Source: Ornithinimicrobium pekingense DSM 21552 (GTDB lineage Bacteria; Actinomycetota; Actinomycetes; Actinomycetales; Dermatophilaceae). From it: DNA of 64,000 nucleotides. The notes beneath the pieces were generated by a model. That model had not been told where the DNA came from. It searched no databases and saw only the letters and a list, made by a program, of their open reading frames with translations. Each line of letters starts with the position of its first letter. Position 1 is the stretch's first letter. Below, in pieces: positions 50,474 through 59,656 of the stretch. The stretch spans positions 1 through 64,000 of the forward strand of contig NZ_ATWJ01000007.1 in assembly GCF_000421185.1 (NCBI RefSeq), in the 5' to 3' direction. The translations under genes were made by a program, and so were the position numbers.

Positions 50474-52057
50474 CTCCCGGTCGGCCAGCGCCTCCGCGGC
50501 GCGCTCGGCGAGGGTGGCGCCGGCGCCCTCGAAGATGTGCACGACCACGTCGGCGCCGAGCTCCTCGTAGTCGCGGACCTCGGTGTCGTAGCGAGCCACG
50601 ACCGCGACCACACCGCTGAAGCTGCCGGCGGCCAGCTGCTCCAGGGCCAGACGGCTCGCGCCGTGGAACGGCATCGCGAGCACCACGACGTCGACCTGAC
50701 GCGTGGACTCGAGCCGCGACCAGAAGTCACGGTCGGCCGCGTCGGCCTCGACGATGGTGAAGCCCTCCGCCCGCAGGTCGTGCACCCGGTGGGAGTCGTT
50801 CTCCACCCCCAGCACCTCCAGGCCGTAGGCACCCGACAGCTCGCGGTAGGCGGACCGCCCGACCCGCCCCATGCCCATCACGACCGCACGCGCGCTGCCG
50901 AAGGAGATCGGCCGCTCGTGCGGGTGCACCTGGGTGGGCGGATGACCCCGCATGACCCCTCGCGCCAGCCGCAGGACGCTGTCCGAGCGCGCGTTGAGCA
51001 GGGCCGCCAGGACGAAGCTGCCGGCGACCGCGACGGACATCACCACGAGCCACGGCTCCTCCAGCATCCCTGCGGACACGGCGACCGCGACGACGATGAG
51101 CCCGAACTCCGAGTAGTTGCCGAGCAGGAGAGAGGCCTTGACCGAGGTGCGCCGGCGCAGCCGGTGGCGGTCCAGCAACCACACGTAGAGGAGGATCTGC
51201 ACCGGCAGCAGGAGGAGCAGGGTCAGCCCCAGGCCCACCGTCTGCGTGGTCGCGGGCCCGCCGAAACCGATCGAGATGAAGAAGCCCACCAGCAGCAGGT
51301 CCTTGAGCATGAACAGGCTGTGCGAGAGCTCGCTGGCGGCGCGGTCGCCGGCCAGCAGCATGCCGGCGACGAGCGCCCCCAGGTCGCCCTGCAGACCCAC
51401 CGCGTCGAAGGCGGCATATCCGGGCCCCAGCGCCACGGCGAGGCCGAAGAGCGCCTGCAGCTCTCCCGGGGGGATGTGGTCCCACACGCGACGGGCCACC
51501 CATCCGAACGGCACGAGGCCGAGCACGAGCGGCACGGCCCAGATGCTGGGCAGCTCCCCCTGGGTGGTGGTCATGAACACGACCGCCGCCAGGTCCTGCA
51601 TCACCAGGATGCCGATGGCGACGCGCCCGTAGAACGACTGGAGCTCGGCCTTGTCCTCCAGCACCTTGACGACGAAGACCGTCGAGGAGAACGCCAGAGC
51701 GAAGGCGATCAGCATCAGGGTGTCGACGCCCACCCCGGCCAGCAGGGGGTAGCCGGCGAGGGCGAGCACCCAGAGGAAGCCGGTGCCGGCGGCCACCGAG
51801 AGCGCCAGGTGGGCCCCGGTGGTCACCCAGACCTCGCGCGAGAGCAGGCTGCGGACGTCGAGCTTGAGCCCGATACCGAACAGCAGGAGCGCGACGCCCA
51901 GGTGCGCGAGGAAGTCGAGGTAGGGCAGCTCCGTCACTCCGAGCGCATCCAGGACGAAGCCCGCACAGAGGAAGCCCAGCAGCGCCGGCAACCGCAGCAC
52001 GGACATCAGCAGTCCGGCCGCGAAGGTCGCCGCAAGGAAGAAGGCGACGTCGCTCAT
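50471..52057 (-). CDS. Kef-type K+/H+ antiporter (CPA2 family) with TrkA-N domain
   Basis: This 528-aa membrane protein has 12 or so helices (1-385) of the CPA2 exchanger fold, including LPALLGFLCAGFVLDALGV, FALAFSSTVFVVKVLED and the QDLAAVVF helix. An RCK/TrkA-N domain (about 393-505) follows, with AVVMGMGRVGRSAYREL as its NAD(H)-binding glycine motif. It would couple K+ or Na+ efflux to H+ entry under nucleotide or redox control. GSH-gated KefC is an analogue, but this lineage uses mycothiol. ATG 52057 follows GGGAGG; GTG 52063 is an alternative. Confidence 0.92.
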   Translation of the reverse strand: MSDVAFFLAATFAAGLLMSVLRLPALLGFLCAGFVLDALGVTELPYLDFLAHLGVALLLFGIGLKLDVRSLLSREVWVTTGAHLALSVAAGTGFLWVLALAGYPLLAGVGVDTLMLIAFALAFSSTVFVVKVLEDKAELQSFYGRVAIGILVMQDLAAVVFMTTTQGELPSIWAVPLVLGLVPFGWVARRVWDHIPPGELQALFGLAVALGPGYAAFDAVGLQGDLGALVAGMLLAGDRAASELSHSLFMLKDLLLVGFFISIGFGGPATTQTVGLGLTLLLLLPVQILLYVWLLDRHRLRRRTSVKASLLLGNYSEFGLIVVAVAVSAGMLEEPWLVVMSVAVAGSFVLAALLNARSDSVLRLARGVMRGHPPTQVHPHERPISFGSARAVVMGMGRVGRSAYRELSGAYGLEVLGVENDSHRVHDLRAEGFTIVEADAADRDFWSRLESTRQVDVVVLAMPFHGASRLALEQLAAGSFSGVVAVVARYDTEVRDYEELGADVVVHIFEGAGATLAERAAEALADRE

Positions 52058-52116
52058 GGCCACCTCCCTCGCGCCGGACGATGCCCAGGGTGCGGCGATT
52101 GTCGCACCCGGCGGGC

Positions 52117-52827
52117 CTACGCGACCAGAGCGATGCGCGCGAACCGCCGGATCAGTGCCTCCCAGGCCCGGTGCAGCTCCTGCCTCCGGCTGCGCAGCGC
52201 GGCGAGGGTCTCCTGCTCGACCGCCGGTTCGTCACCACGAGCCCAGCGGGAGACGATCCCCGCGTCCACCTCAGGATGGAACTGCACGCCCCAGGCGCTC
52301 GGGCCGAACCGCGCCGCCTGCACGGTCCCGTCGGGGGCGCTGGCCAGGCGGACCGCCCCGGCGGGCAGCTCGACGGCGACGTCGTTGTTCCAGTGCAGCA
52401 CGGGGGACCCGGGCGGCAGGGCCGACGTGAGCGGGTCCTGGCGCCCGTCCTCGGTGGCGCCGAAGGGGACCAGCGCCCGTGCCCGGCCGTGCGGGTTGGG
52501 CGTCACCGTGCCGCCGAGGGCGACCGCGGCCAGCTGGTGGCCGAGGCACACCCCCAGGAACGGCCGGCCCGAGGCCACCGTGCCGGCGACGAGCGCCCGG
52601 GTCGGGAGCAGCCACCGGTGCTCGGTGTCGTCCTCGGCGCCCATCCGGCCGCCCAGCACGACCAGTCCCGCGTGGTCGACCAGCTCGGCGGGCATTGCCC
52701 GGCCGCGGTGGGCCTCCAGCACGTCGCAGTCGATCCCGGCCGAGCCCAGCCACGGCTCGATGAGGCCGGGCGGGCAGTCGTCCTCGTGCTGGACGACGAG
52801 CAGCCGGGGGCTCGCGCTGCGACTCAT
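52117..52827 (-). CDS. Class I glutamine amidotransferase-like protein
   Basis: This stand-alone 236-aa GATase1 domain has nucleophile Cys94 in LGVCLGHQLA and His184/Glu186 in GVQFHPEV, so the catalytic triad is intact. It resembles GMP-synthase-like amidotransferases of the YfeJ or gamma-glutamyl hydrolase type, which release ammonia or hydrolyse gamma-glutamyl bonds without a fused synthetase. No partner synthetase is adjacent. ATG 52827 was chosen because upstream sequence has no better start. Confidence 0.9.
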   Translation of the reverse strand: MSRSASPRLLVVQHEDDCPPGLIEPWLGSAGIDCDVLEAHRGRAMPAELVDHAGLVVLGGRMGAEDDTEHRWLLPTRALVAGTVASGRPFLGVCLGHQLAAVALGGTVTPNPHGRARALVPFGATEDGRQDPLTSALPPGSPVLHWNNDVAVELPAGAVRLASAPDGTVQAARFGPSAWGVQFHPEVDAGIVSRWARGDEPAVEQETLAALRSRRQELHRAWEALIRRFARIALVA

Positions 52828-52890
52828 GCGCGCAGGCTACCGGCGGGCCGCGGTGCCGCGGGAGGACGCGCCCGGGGCGTGGGTGCGGTC

Positions 52891-54096
52891 TCAGCCCCCG
52901 TCGGTCGTCGGGTATGCGGTGTCCTTGGCGCCGAGCGCGGAGTCGTCGTCGTGGGTGGTCAGGGTCGGGTCCGTGACGCCGCTGACCGTCACGGCGTGGG
53001 GCTGGAGCTCGCCGGAGGCGATCTGCTCGGCCCAGTGGCAGGCCACCCGGTGGCTGCCCGCGACACCGTCGATCTCGACCGTCCGCAGCGCGGGCCGCTC
53101 GGTGTCGCACCGCGTCTCCTGCCGCCAGGGGCAGCGCGTGTGGAAGCGGCAGCCCGACGGCGGGTTGGCGGGGGAGGGCAGGTCCCCGACGAGGAGGATC
53201 TGCTCACGCGTGTCCTCGACGGTCGGGTCGGGCACCGGCACGGCCGACAGCAGCGCCCGGGTGTAGGGGTGCAGCGGTGCCTCGTACAGGTCGTCGGCGT
53301 CGGCCTCCTCGACGAGCGCACCGAGGTACATGACGCCCACGCGGTCGCTGATGTGGCGCACGACCGCCAGGTCGTGGGCGATGAGCAGGTAGGTGAGACC
53401 GAGCTCGGCCTGCAGGTCGGCGAGCAGGTTGATGACCTGGGCCTGGACCGACACGTCGAGCGCGCTGACCGGCTCGTCCGCGACGATCAGCTGCGGGTCG
53501 ACCGACAGCGCGCGGGCGATGCCGACGCGCTGGCGCTGGCCGCCGGAGAACTCGTGGGGGTACTTCGACAGGGCGGTGCGGGGCAGGCCGACCTCCCGGA
53601 GCAGGTCGGTCAGCCGCTCGTGGGCGTCCCGGTCCTTGGTCATCCCGTGCGCGCGCATGCCCTCCAGGAGCAGCTGCTCGACGGTCTGCCGCGGGTCGAG
53701 GCTGCCCAGCGGGTCCTGGAAGACCATCTGCATGTGCCGGCGCTGGCGGCGCAGCTCCTCGCCCTTCAGGGAGGCGAGGTCGGTGCCGTCGAAGAGCACC
53801 TGGCCCTCGGTGAGGTCCTCCAGCCGCAGGATGGCCCGGCCGAAGGTCGACTTGCCGCAGCCGGACTCGCCGACCAGCCCGTAGGTCTCGCCACGGCGGA
53901 TCTGCAGGTCCATGCCGTCGACGGCGTAGACGTGCCCGACCGTGCGGTCGAAGACCAGCCCCTTCTTGATGGGGAAGTGGACCTTGAGACCGCGCACGTC
54001 GAGCAGCACGTCGTGCTCGGCGGTGGCCGTGCCGGCTCCCGTCTCACCGGGGCCCGCCGCGGGACCGCTGCCGGGGGTGGGGTCGGGCGTGCTCAT
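52891..54096 (-). CDS. Peptide ABC transporter ATP-binding protein (OppF/DppF-like)
   Basis: This 401-aa ATPase has Walker A GESGCGKST, signature FSGGQRQRVGIARAL, Walker B LIVADEPVSALD and switch IAHDLAVVRHIS. The C-terminal oligopeptide domain has a 4-Cys-like pattern (SGCRFHTRCPWRQETRCDTERP), seen in OppD/OppF proteins with an Fe-S-type motif. The N-terminal 28 residues are a Gly/Thr-rich extension. ATG 54096 overlaps the OppD-like stop by ATGA. It is the last gene of the five-gene peptide importer operon. Confidence 0.94.
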   Translation of the reverse strand: MSTPDPTPGSGPAAGPGETGAGTATAEHDVLLDVRGLKVHFPIKKGLVFDRTVGHVYAVDGMDLQIRRGETYGLVGESGCGKSTFGRAILRLEDLTEGQVLFDGTDLASLKGEELRRQRRHMQMVFQDPLGSLDPRQTVEQLLLEGMRAHGMTKDRDAHERLTDLLREVGLPRTALSKYPHEFSGGQRQRVGIARALSVDPQLIVADEPVSALDVSVQAQVINLLADLQAELGLTYLLIAHDLAVVRHISDRVGVMYLGALVEEADADDLYEAPLHPYTRALLSAVPVPDPTVEDTREQILLVGDLPSPANPPSGCRFHTRCPWRQETRCDTERPALRTVEIDGVAGSHRVACHWAEQIASGELQPHAVTVSGVTDPTLTTHDDDSALGAKDTAYPTTDGG

Positions 54097-55166
54097 CGGG
54101 CGTCCTCCTCGACGGTGGGCGTGTCGTCCACCGGGTTGGCCGTCAGCGGGTTGTGGCACCGCAGCAGGCGGTCGTCGCCGACGGCATCCCGGTCCGGGAC
54201 GAGCGTGGGGGTCTGCTGGCGGCACACGTCGACCGCGTTGGCGCAGCGCGGCGCGAAGGCGCACCCCTGCTCCCACGGGATGTTGTCCGACACCGAGCCC
54301 GGCACGGGCGTGAGCCGTCGGCCCCGCTCCTCGTGCAGCCGCGGGATGGAGGCCAGCAGGCCGCCGGTGTAGGGGTGGCGCGGGGTGGCGAACAGGTCGT
54401 GCCGCTGCGCGCGCTCGACGATCCGCCCGGCGTAGAGGACGTTGACCTCGTCGCACAGGCCCGCGACGACGCCCAGGTCGTGGGTGATCATGATCAGGGC
54501 CGTGCCGGACTCGCTGACCAGCTCCTTGAGCAGGGCCAGGATCTGGGCCTGGATGGTCACGTCCAGCGCCGTCGTGGGCTCGTCGGCGATGAGCAGGCGG
54601 GGCTCGCAGGCGAGCGCCATCGCGATGAGGGCTCGCTGCCGCATGCCGCCGGAGAGCTGGTGCGGGTACTCCTTGAGGCGCCGGTCGGGGTCGGGGATCC
54701 CGACCTTCTTCAGCATGGCCGCCGCCTCCTGCTGGGCGTCGGAGCGGTTGCGGCCCTTGTGGCGCTCGATCACCTCGGCCACCTGCACACCGAGCGGCAC
54801 GACCGGGTTGAGGGAGGACAGCGGGTCCTGGAAGATCATCGCGACGTCGCGGCCACGGCGGTCGCGCAGCTGGTCGGCGGGCATGGACAGCAGGTCCTCA
54901 CCGGCGAAGGTGACGCGCCCGCCCACGGTGTTGCCGCGGCCGGGCAGCAGACCCATGATCGCCAGCGACGTGACGGACTTGCCGCAGCCGGACTCGCCGA
55001 CGAGGCCGACCGTCTGGCCGGGGTAGACGTCGAAGTCGACCCCGTCGACGGCGCGGAAGGCCTTGCGGCCCCGGCCGAAGGTGACCGTGAGGTCGCGCAC
55101 GGACAGGAGCGCCTCGCCGGCGCCGTCGGCGGCGGGTCGTGGGCTGGTGATGGGCTGGGCGGTCAT
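54093..55166 (-). CDS. Peptide ABC transporter ATP-binding protein (OppD/DppD-like)
   Basis: This 357-aa ATPase has Walker A GESGCGKSV, FQDPLSSLNPV, signature LSGGMRQRALIAMAL, Walker B LLIADEPTTALD and switch ITHDLGVVAGLC. The C-terminal Cys motif CAFAPRCANAVDVC matches the Opp/Dpp ATPase tail. ATG 55166 is 11 nt after the OppC-like stop. It pairs with the OppF-like protein as a heterodimer. Confidence 0.94.
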   Translation of the reverse strand: MTAQPITSPRPAADGAGEALLSVRDLTVTFGRGRKAFRAVDGVDFDVYPGQTVGLVGESGCGKSVTSLAIMGLLPGRGNTVGGRVTFAGEDLLSMPADQLRDRRGRDVAMIFQDPLSSLNPVVPLGVQVAEVIERHKGRNRSDAQQEAAAMLKKVGIPDPDRRLKEYPHQLSGGMRQRALIAMALACEPRLLIADEPTTALDVTIQAQILALLKELVSESGTALIMITHDLGVVAGLCDEVNVLYAGRIVERAQRHDLFATPRHPYTGGLLASIPRLHEERGRRLTPVPGSVSDNIPWEQGCAFAPRCANAVDVCRQQTPTLVPDRDAVGDDRLLRCHNPLTANPVDDTPTVEEDAR

Positions 55167-55177
55167 GGGCAGCCTCC

Positions 55178-56212
55178 TCAGCGGCGGGACTTGGGGTCGA
55201 GGGCCTCGCGGAGGGACTCGCCCATGAGCGTGAAGCCCAGGGCGACCACGATGATGCACAGGGCCGGGTAGACGGCGACCTCGGGGTGGGTGTTGAAGTA
55301 CTGCTGGGCCCGCCCGAGCATCTGGCCCCACTCGGGCTGGGTGTCGTCGGGGTTGCCCAGGCCGAGGAAGGAGAGCGCGGCGGCGTCGATGATCGCCACG
55401 GCCAGGACCAGGGTCCCCTGGACGATCACCGGTCCCACGGAGTTGGGCAGCATGTGCCGGAAGACGATCGCGGGCGCCCGGACACCCAGCGCCTGTGCGG
55501 CCAGCACGTGGTCGCTGTGGCGCTGGGCCATCATCGAGCCGCGCAGCAGGCGCGCGAAGATCGGGATCTGGATGATGGCGATGGCCAGGATGACCGTCCA
55601 CTGGCTCGGCCGGGCGAACATCGCGGCGAGAGAGAACGCCATGAGCAGCGAGGGGATCGAGAGCATCACGTCGACGATGCGCATGACGACCCCGTCCATC
55701 CAGCCACCGATGCCGCCGGCGAGGGTGCCGAGGATGAGGCCGCCGGTCAGGCCGCCCAGGGTGGCGAGCACCCCGACGATCAGGGTCTGTCGGGCGCCGA
55801 CCATGAGCCGGGAGAGCATGTCGCGGCCGGCGTCGTCGGCGCCGAGAGGGTGACCGGGCTGGGGGCCGGGTATGGGGTTGCTCGTGGTGCGCTGGTCGAT
55901 GAGCAGGCGCGCGGCGGGGTCGTGGGGGGCGATCCACGGGGCGATGACGGCCAGGACCACGAAGGCGGCGATGATGACGGCGCCGACGAGGAACACGGGG
56001 TCGCGCCGCAGTCGGCGCCAGGCGCTCTGCCACAGGCTCACGCCCTCCTCCTCGGAGAGGGTGCCGGCCTCGGCCAGGCGGTCGATGCGCTCCTTCTTGC
56101 GGGCACCCGGGCGGCCGGCCAGCCCGGGGCGCCGCGGCTCGGCCGGGCCGGTGCCGGAGCCCGTGCCTGTGCTGCCGGGGCTGGTGCCGGTGTCGGGGAG
56201 GTGGTCGGTCAC
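55178..56212 (-). CDS. Peptide ABC transporter permease (OppC/DppC-like)
   Basis: This 344-aa permease has a long cytoplasmic N-terminus (about 70 residues, Gly/Pro-rich, with LSEEEGVSLWQSAWRRLRRDPVF) followed by six helices. The DppC core includes HPLGADDAGRDMLSRLMVGAR and the EAA loop HVLAAQALGVRAPAIVFRHMLPN, which contacts the ATPases. LSFLGLGNPDDTQPEWGQML is typical. GTG 56212 lies 10 nt after the OppB-like stop. Confidence 0.94.
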   Translation of the reverse strand: MTDHLPDTGTSPGSTGTGSGTGPAEPRRPGLAGRPGARKKERIDRLAEAGTLSEEEGVSLWQSAWRRLRRDPVFLVGAVIIAAFVVLAVIAPWIAPHDPAARLLIDQRTTSNPIPGPQPGHPLGADDAGRDMLSRLMVGARQTLIVGVLATLGGLTGGLILGTLAGGIGGWMDGVVMRIVDVMLSIPSLLMAFSLAAMFARPSQWTVILAIAIIQIPIFARLLRGSMMAQRHSDHVLAAQALGVRAPAIVFRHMLPNSVGPVIVQGTLVLAVAIIDAAALSFLGLGNPDDTQPEWGQMLGRAQQYFNTHPEVAVYPALCIIVVALGFTLMGESLREALDPKSRR

Positions 56213-56222
56213 GGCGCGCTCC

Positions 56223-57233
56223 TCACTTGGTCCGGACGCGCGGGTCGATGACCGCGTAGGCGATGTCGACCAGCAGGTTGACGAGGATGTAGATCAGGGC
56301 GGCCATCATGATGAGGACCTGCAGCACGGGGTAGTCACGGCGCTCGAAGCCGATGGCCAGCGCCTGCCCGATGCCCTGGAAGGCGAACACCTTCTCGGTC
56401 AGCACGGCGCCCGCGAGCAGCGCGCCGATCTGCAGGCCGACCACCGTGACGACGGGGATGAGGGCGTTGCGCATGATGTGCCGCACCCGGATGACCCGCG
56501 GGGTCAGCCCCTTGGCGCGAGCCGTCCGCACGTAGTCCTCCTCCATGACGTCGATGACGGCGGCCCGGGTGATCCGGAAGATGATGGCGAAGGGGATGGA
56601 GGCCAGCGCCAGCGCCGGCAGGAGCAGGTGCTTGAAGGCGTCCCAGGCGGCGTCCCACTCCCGGGTGAGGATGCCGTCGAGGACGTACATGTTGGTGATG
56701 TGGGTGGCGTTGATCCCCACGGTCTGCCGCCCCGAGGGCGGCAGCCAGCCCAGCTGCACCGCGAAGACGTACTTCAGGACGTAGGCCAGGAAGAAGACGG
56801 GGACGGCGACGCCGACCAGGGAGAAGACCACGCTGCCCGTGTCGAGGGGGCCACCGCGACGGCGCGCCGCGACGTAGCCCAGCGGGATGGCCAGCGTCAG
56901 CGCGAGGATCATCGCGAAGATGCTCAGCTCGACGGTCGCCGGCAGGCGCTGGAAGAAGACGTCCAGGGCGGGCTCCCCGCGGAAGACGCCGTTGGAGACG
57001 CCGAAGTCGCCGCGCAGGGCACGCTGGAGGAAACGCCAGTACTGCACGTAGAGCGGGTCGTCCAGGCCGAGTGCGGAACGCAGGGCCGCCGCGTTCTCGG
57101 GGGTGCCCCGCTCCCCGAGCAGTGCGCTGACGACGCCGCCGGGCAGGGAGCGGAGCCAGGCGAACAGCAGGACGCTGAGCACGAAGAGGGCGAGCAGCGC
57201 CTGCAGCGAGCGGCGCACGATGAATCTGAGCAC
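56223..57233 (-). CDS. Peptide ABC transporter permease (OppB/DppB-like)
   Basis: This 336-aa permease has an N-terminal helix (LRFIVRRSLQALLALFVLSVLLF), a TM domain from about residue 100, the EAA loop YVRTARAKGLTPRVIRVRHIMRNALIPVV (near 238) and C-terminal VDIAYAVIDPRVR, all diagnostic of OppB/DppB. It is separated from the binding-protein gene by 75 nt that hold a strong hairpin. Confidence 0.94.
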   Translation of the reverse strand: MLRFIVRRSLQALLALFVLSVLLFAWLRSLPGGVVSALLGERGTPENAAALRSALGLDDPLYVQYWRFLQRALRGDFGVSNGVFRGEPALDVFFQRLPATVELSIFAMILALTLAIPLGYVAARRRGGPLDTGSVVFSLVGVAVPVFFLAYVLKYVFAVQLGWLPPSGRQTVGINATHITNMYVLDGILTREWDAAWDAFKHLLLPALALASIPFAIIFRITRAAVIDVMEEDYVRTARAKGLTPRVIRVRHIMRNALIPVVTVVGLQIGALLAGAVLTEKVFAFQGIGQALAIGFERRDYPVLQVLIMMAALIYILVNLLVDIAYAVIDPRVRTK

Positions 57234-57261
57234 GGGAGTCGGCTTCCTCGAAACGGGCTCG

Positions 57262-57300
57262 GGCCCCGCCCTCCCCGAACGGATCGGGGAGGGCGAGGCC
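57262..57300 (-). terminator. Attenuator-like hairpin between the binding-protein and permease genes
   Basis: An 11-bp perfect stem (57267-57277 and 57285-57295) is extended by outer GGCC arms (57262-57265 and 57297-57300). It lies just after the binding-protein stop and before the permease gene of the same operon. Such hairpins usually lower downstream transcription or protect the upstream mRNA, so that binding protein exceeds permease. Confidence 0.7.
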
Positions 57301-57308
57301 CGGAGGGG

Positions 57309-59012
57309 TCACTCGGTGATGGTGACGGTGGCGAAGTTCTCCGCCGTCAGCGGGCTTGCGACCATGCCCTGCACGTTCGGACCCACGACGATCGCGGGCG
57401 GGCTGTGCGAGAGCGGCAGCCCGGGCAGCCAGTCAGGGCTCATGATCTGGGCGTTGAGCTCCTCGTACATCTGGGTACGGGTCTCCTCGTCCGCCTCGGC
57501 GTCCGCCGCCGCGATCTGCTCCTGCAACTCCTCGTGCCAGTCGTAGGCGCTCGTGCCGAACTGGTTGTCGTCGCCGCAGAAGAACGCGCACAGGAAGTTG
57601 TCCGCCGAGTTCAGGTCACCCGTCCAACCCAGGAAGAAGGCGGGCGCACGGCTGTTCTGGGTGTCGTCGATGTAACCGCCGGCCCACGGCTTGGTGACCG
57701 TCTCGACCGTGATGCCCGCGGCCTCCCAGTCGGCCTTCACCGCGTCGTAGACGCGCTGGGGGTCCGGCATGTAGGGACGCGTGACCTCGGAGGGGTACCA
57801 CAGCTCGATCGTCAGGTCGGACAGGCCGGCCTCCTCGAGCAGCTGCTGAGCCTTCTCCGGGTCGTACTCGTAGGCCTCGATCGACTCGTTGTAGCCGCTG
57901 ACCGTGCTCGGCATGAACTGCGTGGCCACCTCGGCGCCCTCGGGCAGCTGGGTGGAGACGAACTGCTCGCGGTTCAGCGCGTGGTAGAGCGCCTGCCGGA
58001 CCAGCGGGTCCTCCAGCTGCGGGTCGGCGACCGGGTTGAGCGCCAGGTAGAGGATGTTGAACGGGTCGCGGATGAGGACCTGGTTGCCCGAGTCCTCCAG
58101 CGCCTGCCAGTCCACCGGGTTGGGCAGGTCGTAGCCCTGGATGGTGCCGGCCTCCAGCTCCTGACGGCGGGCGTTCTCGTCCGGGACGATCTTGAAGACG
58201 AGGGTCTCCACCCCGGCGGGGTCGCCCCAGTAGTCGTCGAAGCGGGTCAGGGTGACGGTGCCGCCGGCGTTGTCGTAGCCCTCGAACTGGAACGGCCCGG
58301 TGCCGGTCGGGTGGGAGGTGGCGTACTCGGGGAAGACGAACGCCTCACCCTCGAGGGCGATGCCGTTGGCGTCGTACTCCTCCATCGCCGTGGGCGACTG
58401 GATGGCGTAGGACGACTGCGAGAGCACCATCGGGAACTTGCCGGTCACCCGGCTGACGACGACCTCGGCCGTGAGGTCGTCCGTCGCCTCGCAGGACTCG
58501 TAGAGCGAGTCCTCGCCGAAGCCGAAGTCGTTGCCGTAGTAGTAGGCGCCCGAGGGGTTCTGACCGGCCTCGTTCTGGTCGGCCCACCGCTCGAAGTTGG
58601 CGCAGACCGCCTCGGCGTCGAAGTCGGTCCCGTCGTGGAACTTCACCCCCTCCTGCAGCTCGAAGGTCCAGGTCAGCCCGTCCTCGCTCTCCCAGCTGGT
58701 GGCCAGCTCGGGGACGCCCTCGGTGCCGCCCTCCTCGATGCCGATGAGGTTCTCGTAGATCTGCCGGGTCACCCGGAAGGTCTCGCCGTCGCTGGCGTAG
58801 AACGGGTCGAACGTCGTCGGTGCTCCTGCCGCGCCGAACACGAAGGTGGCGTCGCTGGCGGCCGCGCCACCGTCACCCTCGGTCTGCGTGGAGTCGCTGC
58901 CGGTGTCTCCGTCGGCGCCCGTGCCGGAGTCTCGCTCCGACTCGGCGCAGGACGTGAGCACCAGGGCGAGCGTGGCGACCGTCGCCAGCGCTCCGACCTT
59001 GCGGTTCTTCAT
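57309..59012 (-). CDS. Peptide ABC transporter substrate-binding lipoprotein (family 5)
   Basis: This 567-aa solute-binding protein has lipobox LVLTSC with Cys22, an acidic Thr/Gly linker to about 53, then the SBP_bac_5 fold: FDPFYASDGETFRVTRQIYENLIGIEEGG, VPELATSWESEDGLTWTFELQEGVKFHDGTDF, TGTGPFQFEGY and the C-terminal lobe with DWLPGLPLSHSPP. The ligand is probably a di- or oligopeptide. The ATG at 59012 has GTAGGAGG upstream. It is first of the operon followed by B, C, D and F. A 7-bp palindrome at 59045-59063 in the leader may be regulatory. Confidence 0.94.
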   Translation of the reverse strand: MKNRKVGALATVATLALVLTSCAESERDSGTGADGDTGSDSTQTEGDGGAAASDATFVFGAAGAPTTFDPFYASDGETFRVTRQIYENLIGIEEGGTEGVPELATSWESEDGLTWTFELQEGVKFHDGTDFDAEAVCANFERWADQNEAGQNPSGAYYYGNDFGFGEDSLYESCEATDDLTAEVVVSRVTGKFPMVLSQSSYAIQSPTAMEEYDANGIALEGEAFVFPEYATSHPTGTGPFQFEGYDNAGGTVTLTRFDDYWGDPAGVETLVFKIVPDENARRQELEAGTIQGYDLPNPVDWQALEDSGNQVLIRDPFNILYLALNPVADPQLEDPLVRQALYHALNREQFVSTQLPEGAEVATQFMPSTVSGYNESIEAYEYDPEKAQQLLEEAGLSDLTIELWYPSEVTRPYMPDPQRVYDAVKADWEAAGITVETVTKPWAGGYIDDTQNSRAPAFFLGWTGDLNSADNFLCAFFCGDDNQFGTSAYDWHEELQEQIAAADAEADEETRTQMYEELNAQIMSPDWLPGLPLSHSPPAIVVGPNVQGMVASPLTAENFATVTITE

Positions 59013-59044
59013 CGTGCCTCCTACAAGGGGTCAGCCGGGCACCA

Positions 59045-59063
59045 CGTCGGTCCGGCACCGACG
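59045..59063. promoter_or_regulatory. Inverted repeat in the leader of the peptide transporter operon
   Basis: CGTCGGT-CCGGC-ACCGACG has 7-bp perfect arms and lies 33-51 nt upstream of the binding-protein start. It could be an operator or an mRNA hairpin. No clear promoter pair was found around it. Confidence 0.35.
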
Positions 59064-59178
59064 AAGCCCATCACACCGCGGTGCCGCTTGGGAAGGGGTG
59101 CGGCCAAGTCGTGACGGGACCGTGACCTGCCCCGGCGTCACGTCGTGCGCCTCCCGGCCGCCCGGGCAGGATGGGGGT

Positions 59179-59619
59179 ATGACGTACAGCTGCGCGCGGG
59201 TGCCGGTCGCCGCCGTCGCCCTGGTCGACGACCTGGCCCGCCCGACCCGCCTGCTCGCCGCCCGCCGCAGCGGCCCGCCCGCGCTGGCCGGGGGCTGGGA
59301 GTTCCCCGGCGGCAAGGTCGAGCCGGGTGAGCCGCCGGCCGGAGCGGCGGTCCGCGAGGCCCGCGAGGAGCTCGGCGTCCGGGTCGAGCTGGGCGACCCG
59401 GTGGGCCCCGGGCCCTGGCCCCTGGGGGCCACCCACGAGATGTGGCTGTGGTGGGCGGTGACCTGCCCCGGTGAGCCCGAGCCGCAGCCGCTGGCCGACC
59501 ACGACGAGCTGCGGTGGGTCACGCTGGAGACCCTGCGCGACGTGCCCTGGCTCGCCAACGACCGGGCGGTCGTCGACCACGTCGAGGCCTTCCTGGTGCC
59601 CGTGGCCGACCTCGCGTGA
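59179..59619 (+). CDS. Nudix hydrolase (MutT/8-oxo-dGTPase-like)
   Basis: This 146-aa pyrophosphohydrolase has a full Nudix box, G45-x5-E51-x7-R59-E60-x2-E63-E64-x-G66 (GGKVEPGE...REAREELGV). WEFPGGKVE preceded by [15 protein letters not shown] is the MutT/CTP-pyrophosphohydrolase style, and the C-terminal HDELRWVTLETL is typical. Likely task: removal of oxidised nucleotides such as 8-oxo-dGTP. ATG 59179 closely follows AGGATGGGGG. It is divergent from the peptide transporter operon and 37 nt ahead of typA. Confidence 0.92.
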   Translation: MTYSCARVPVAAVALVDDLARPTRLLAARRSGPPALAGGWEFPGGKVEPGEPPAGAAVREAREELGVRVELGDPVGPGPWPLGATHEMWLWWAVTCPGEPEPQPLADHDELRWVTLETLRDVPWLANDRAVVDHVEAFLVPVADLA

Positions 59620-59656
59620 GGCGCAGGCATCACCTCATACCTGCGAGAATGTGCCT

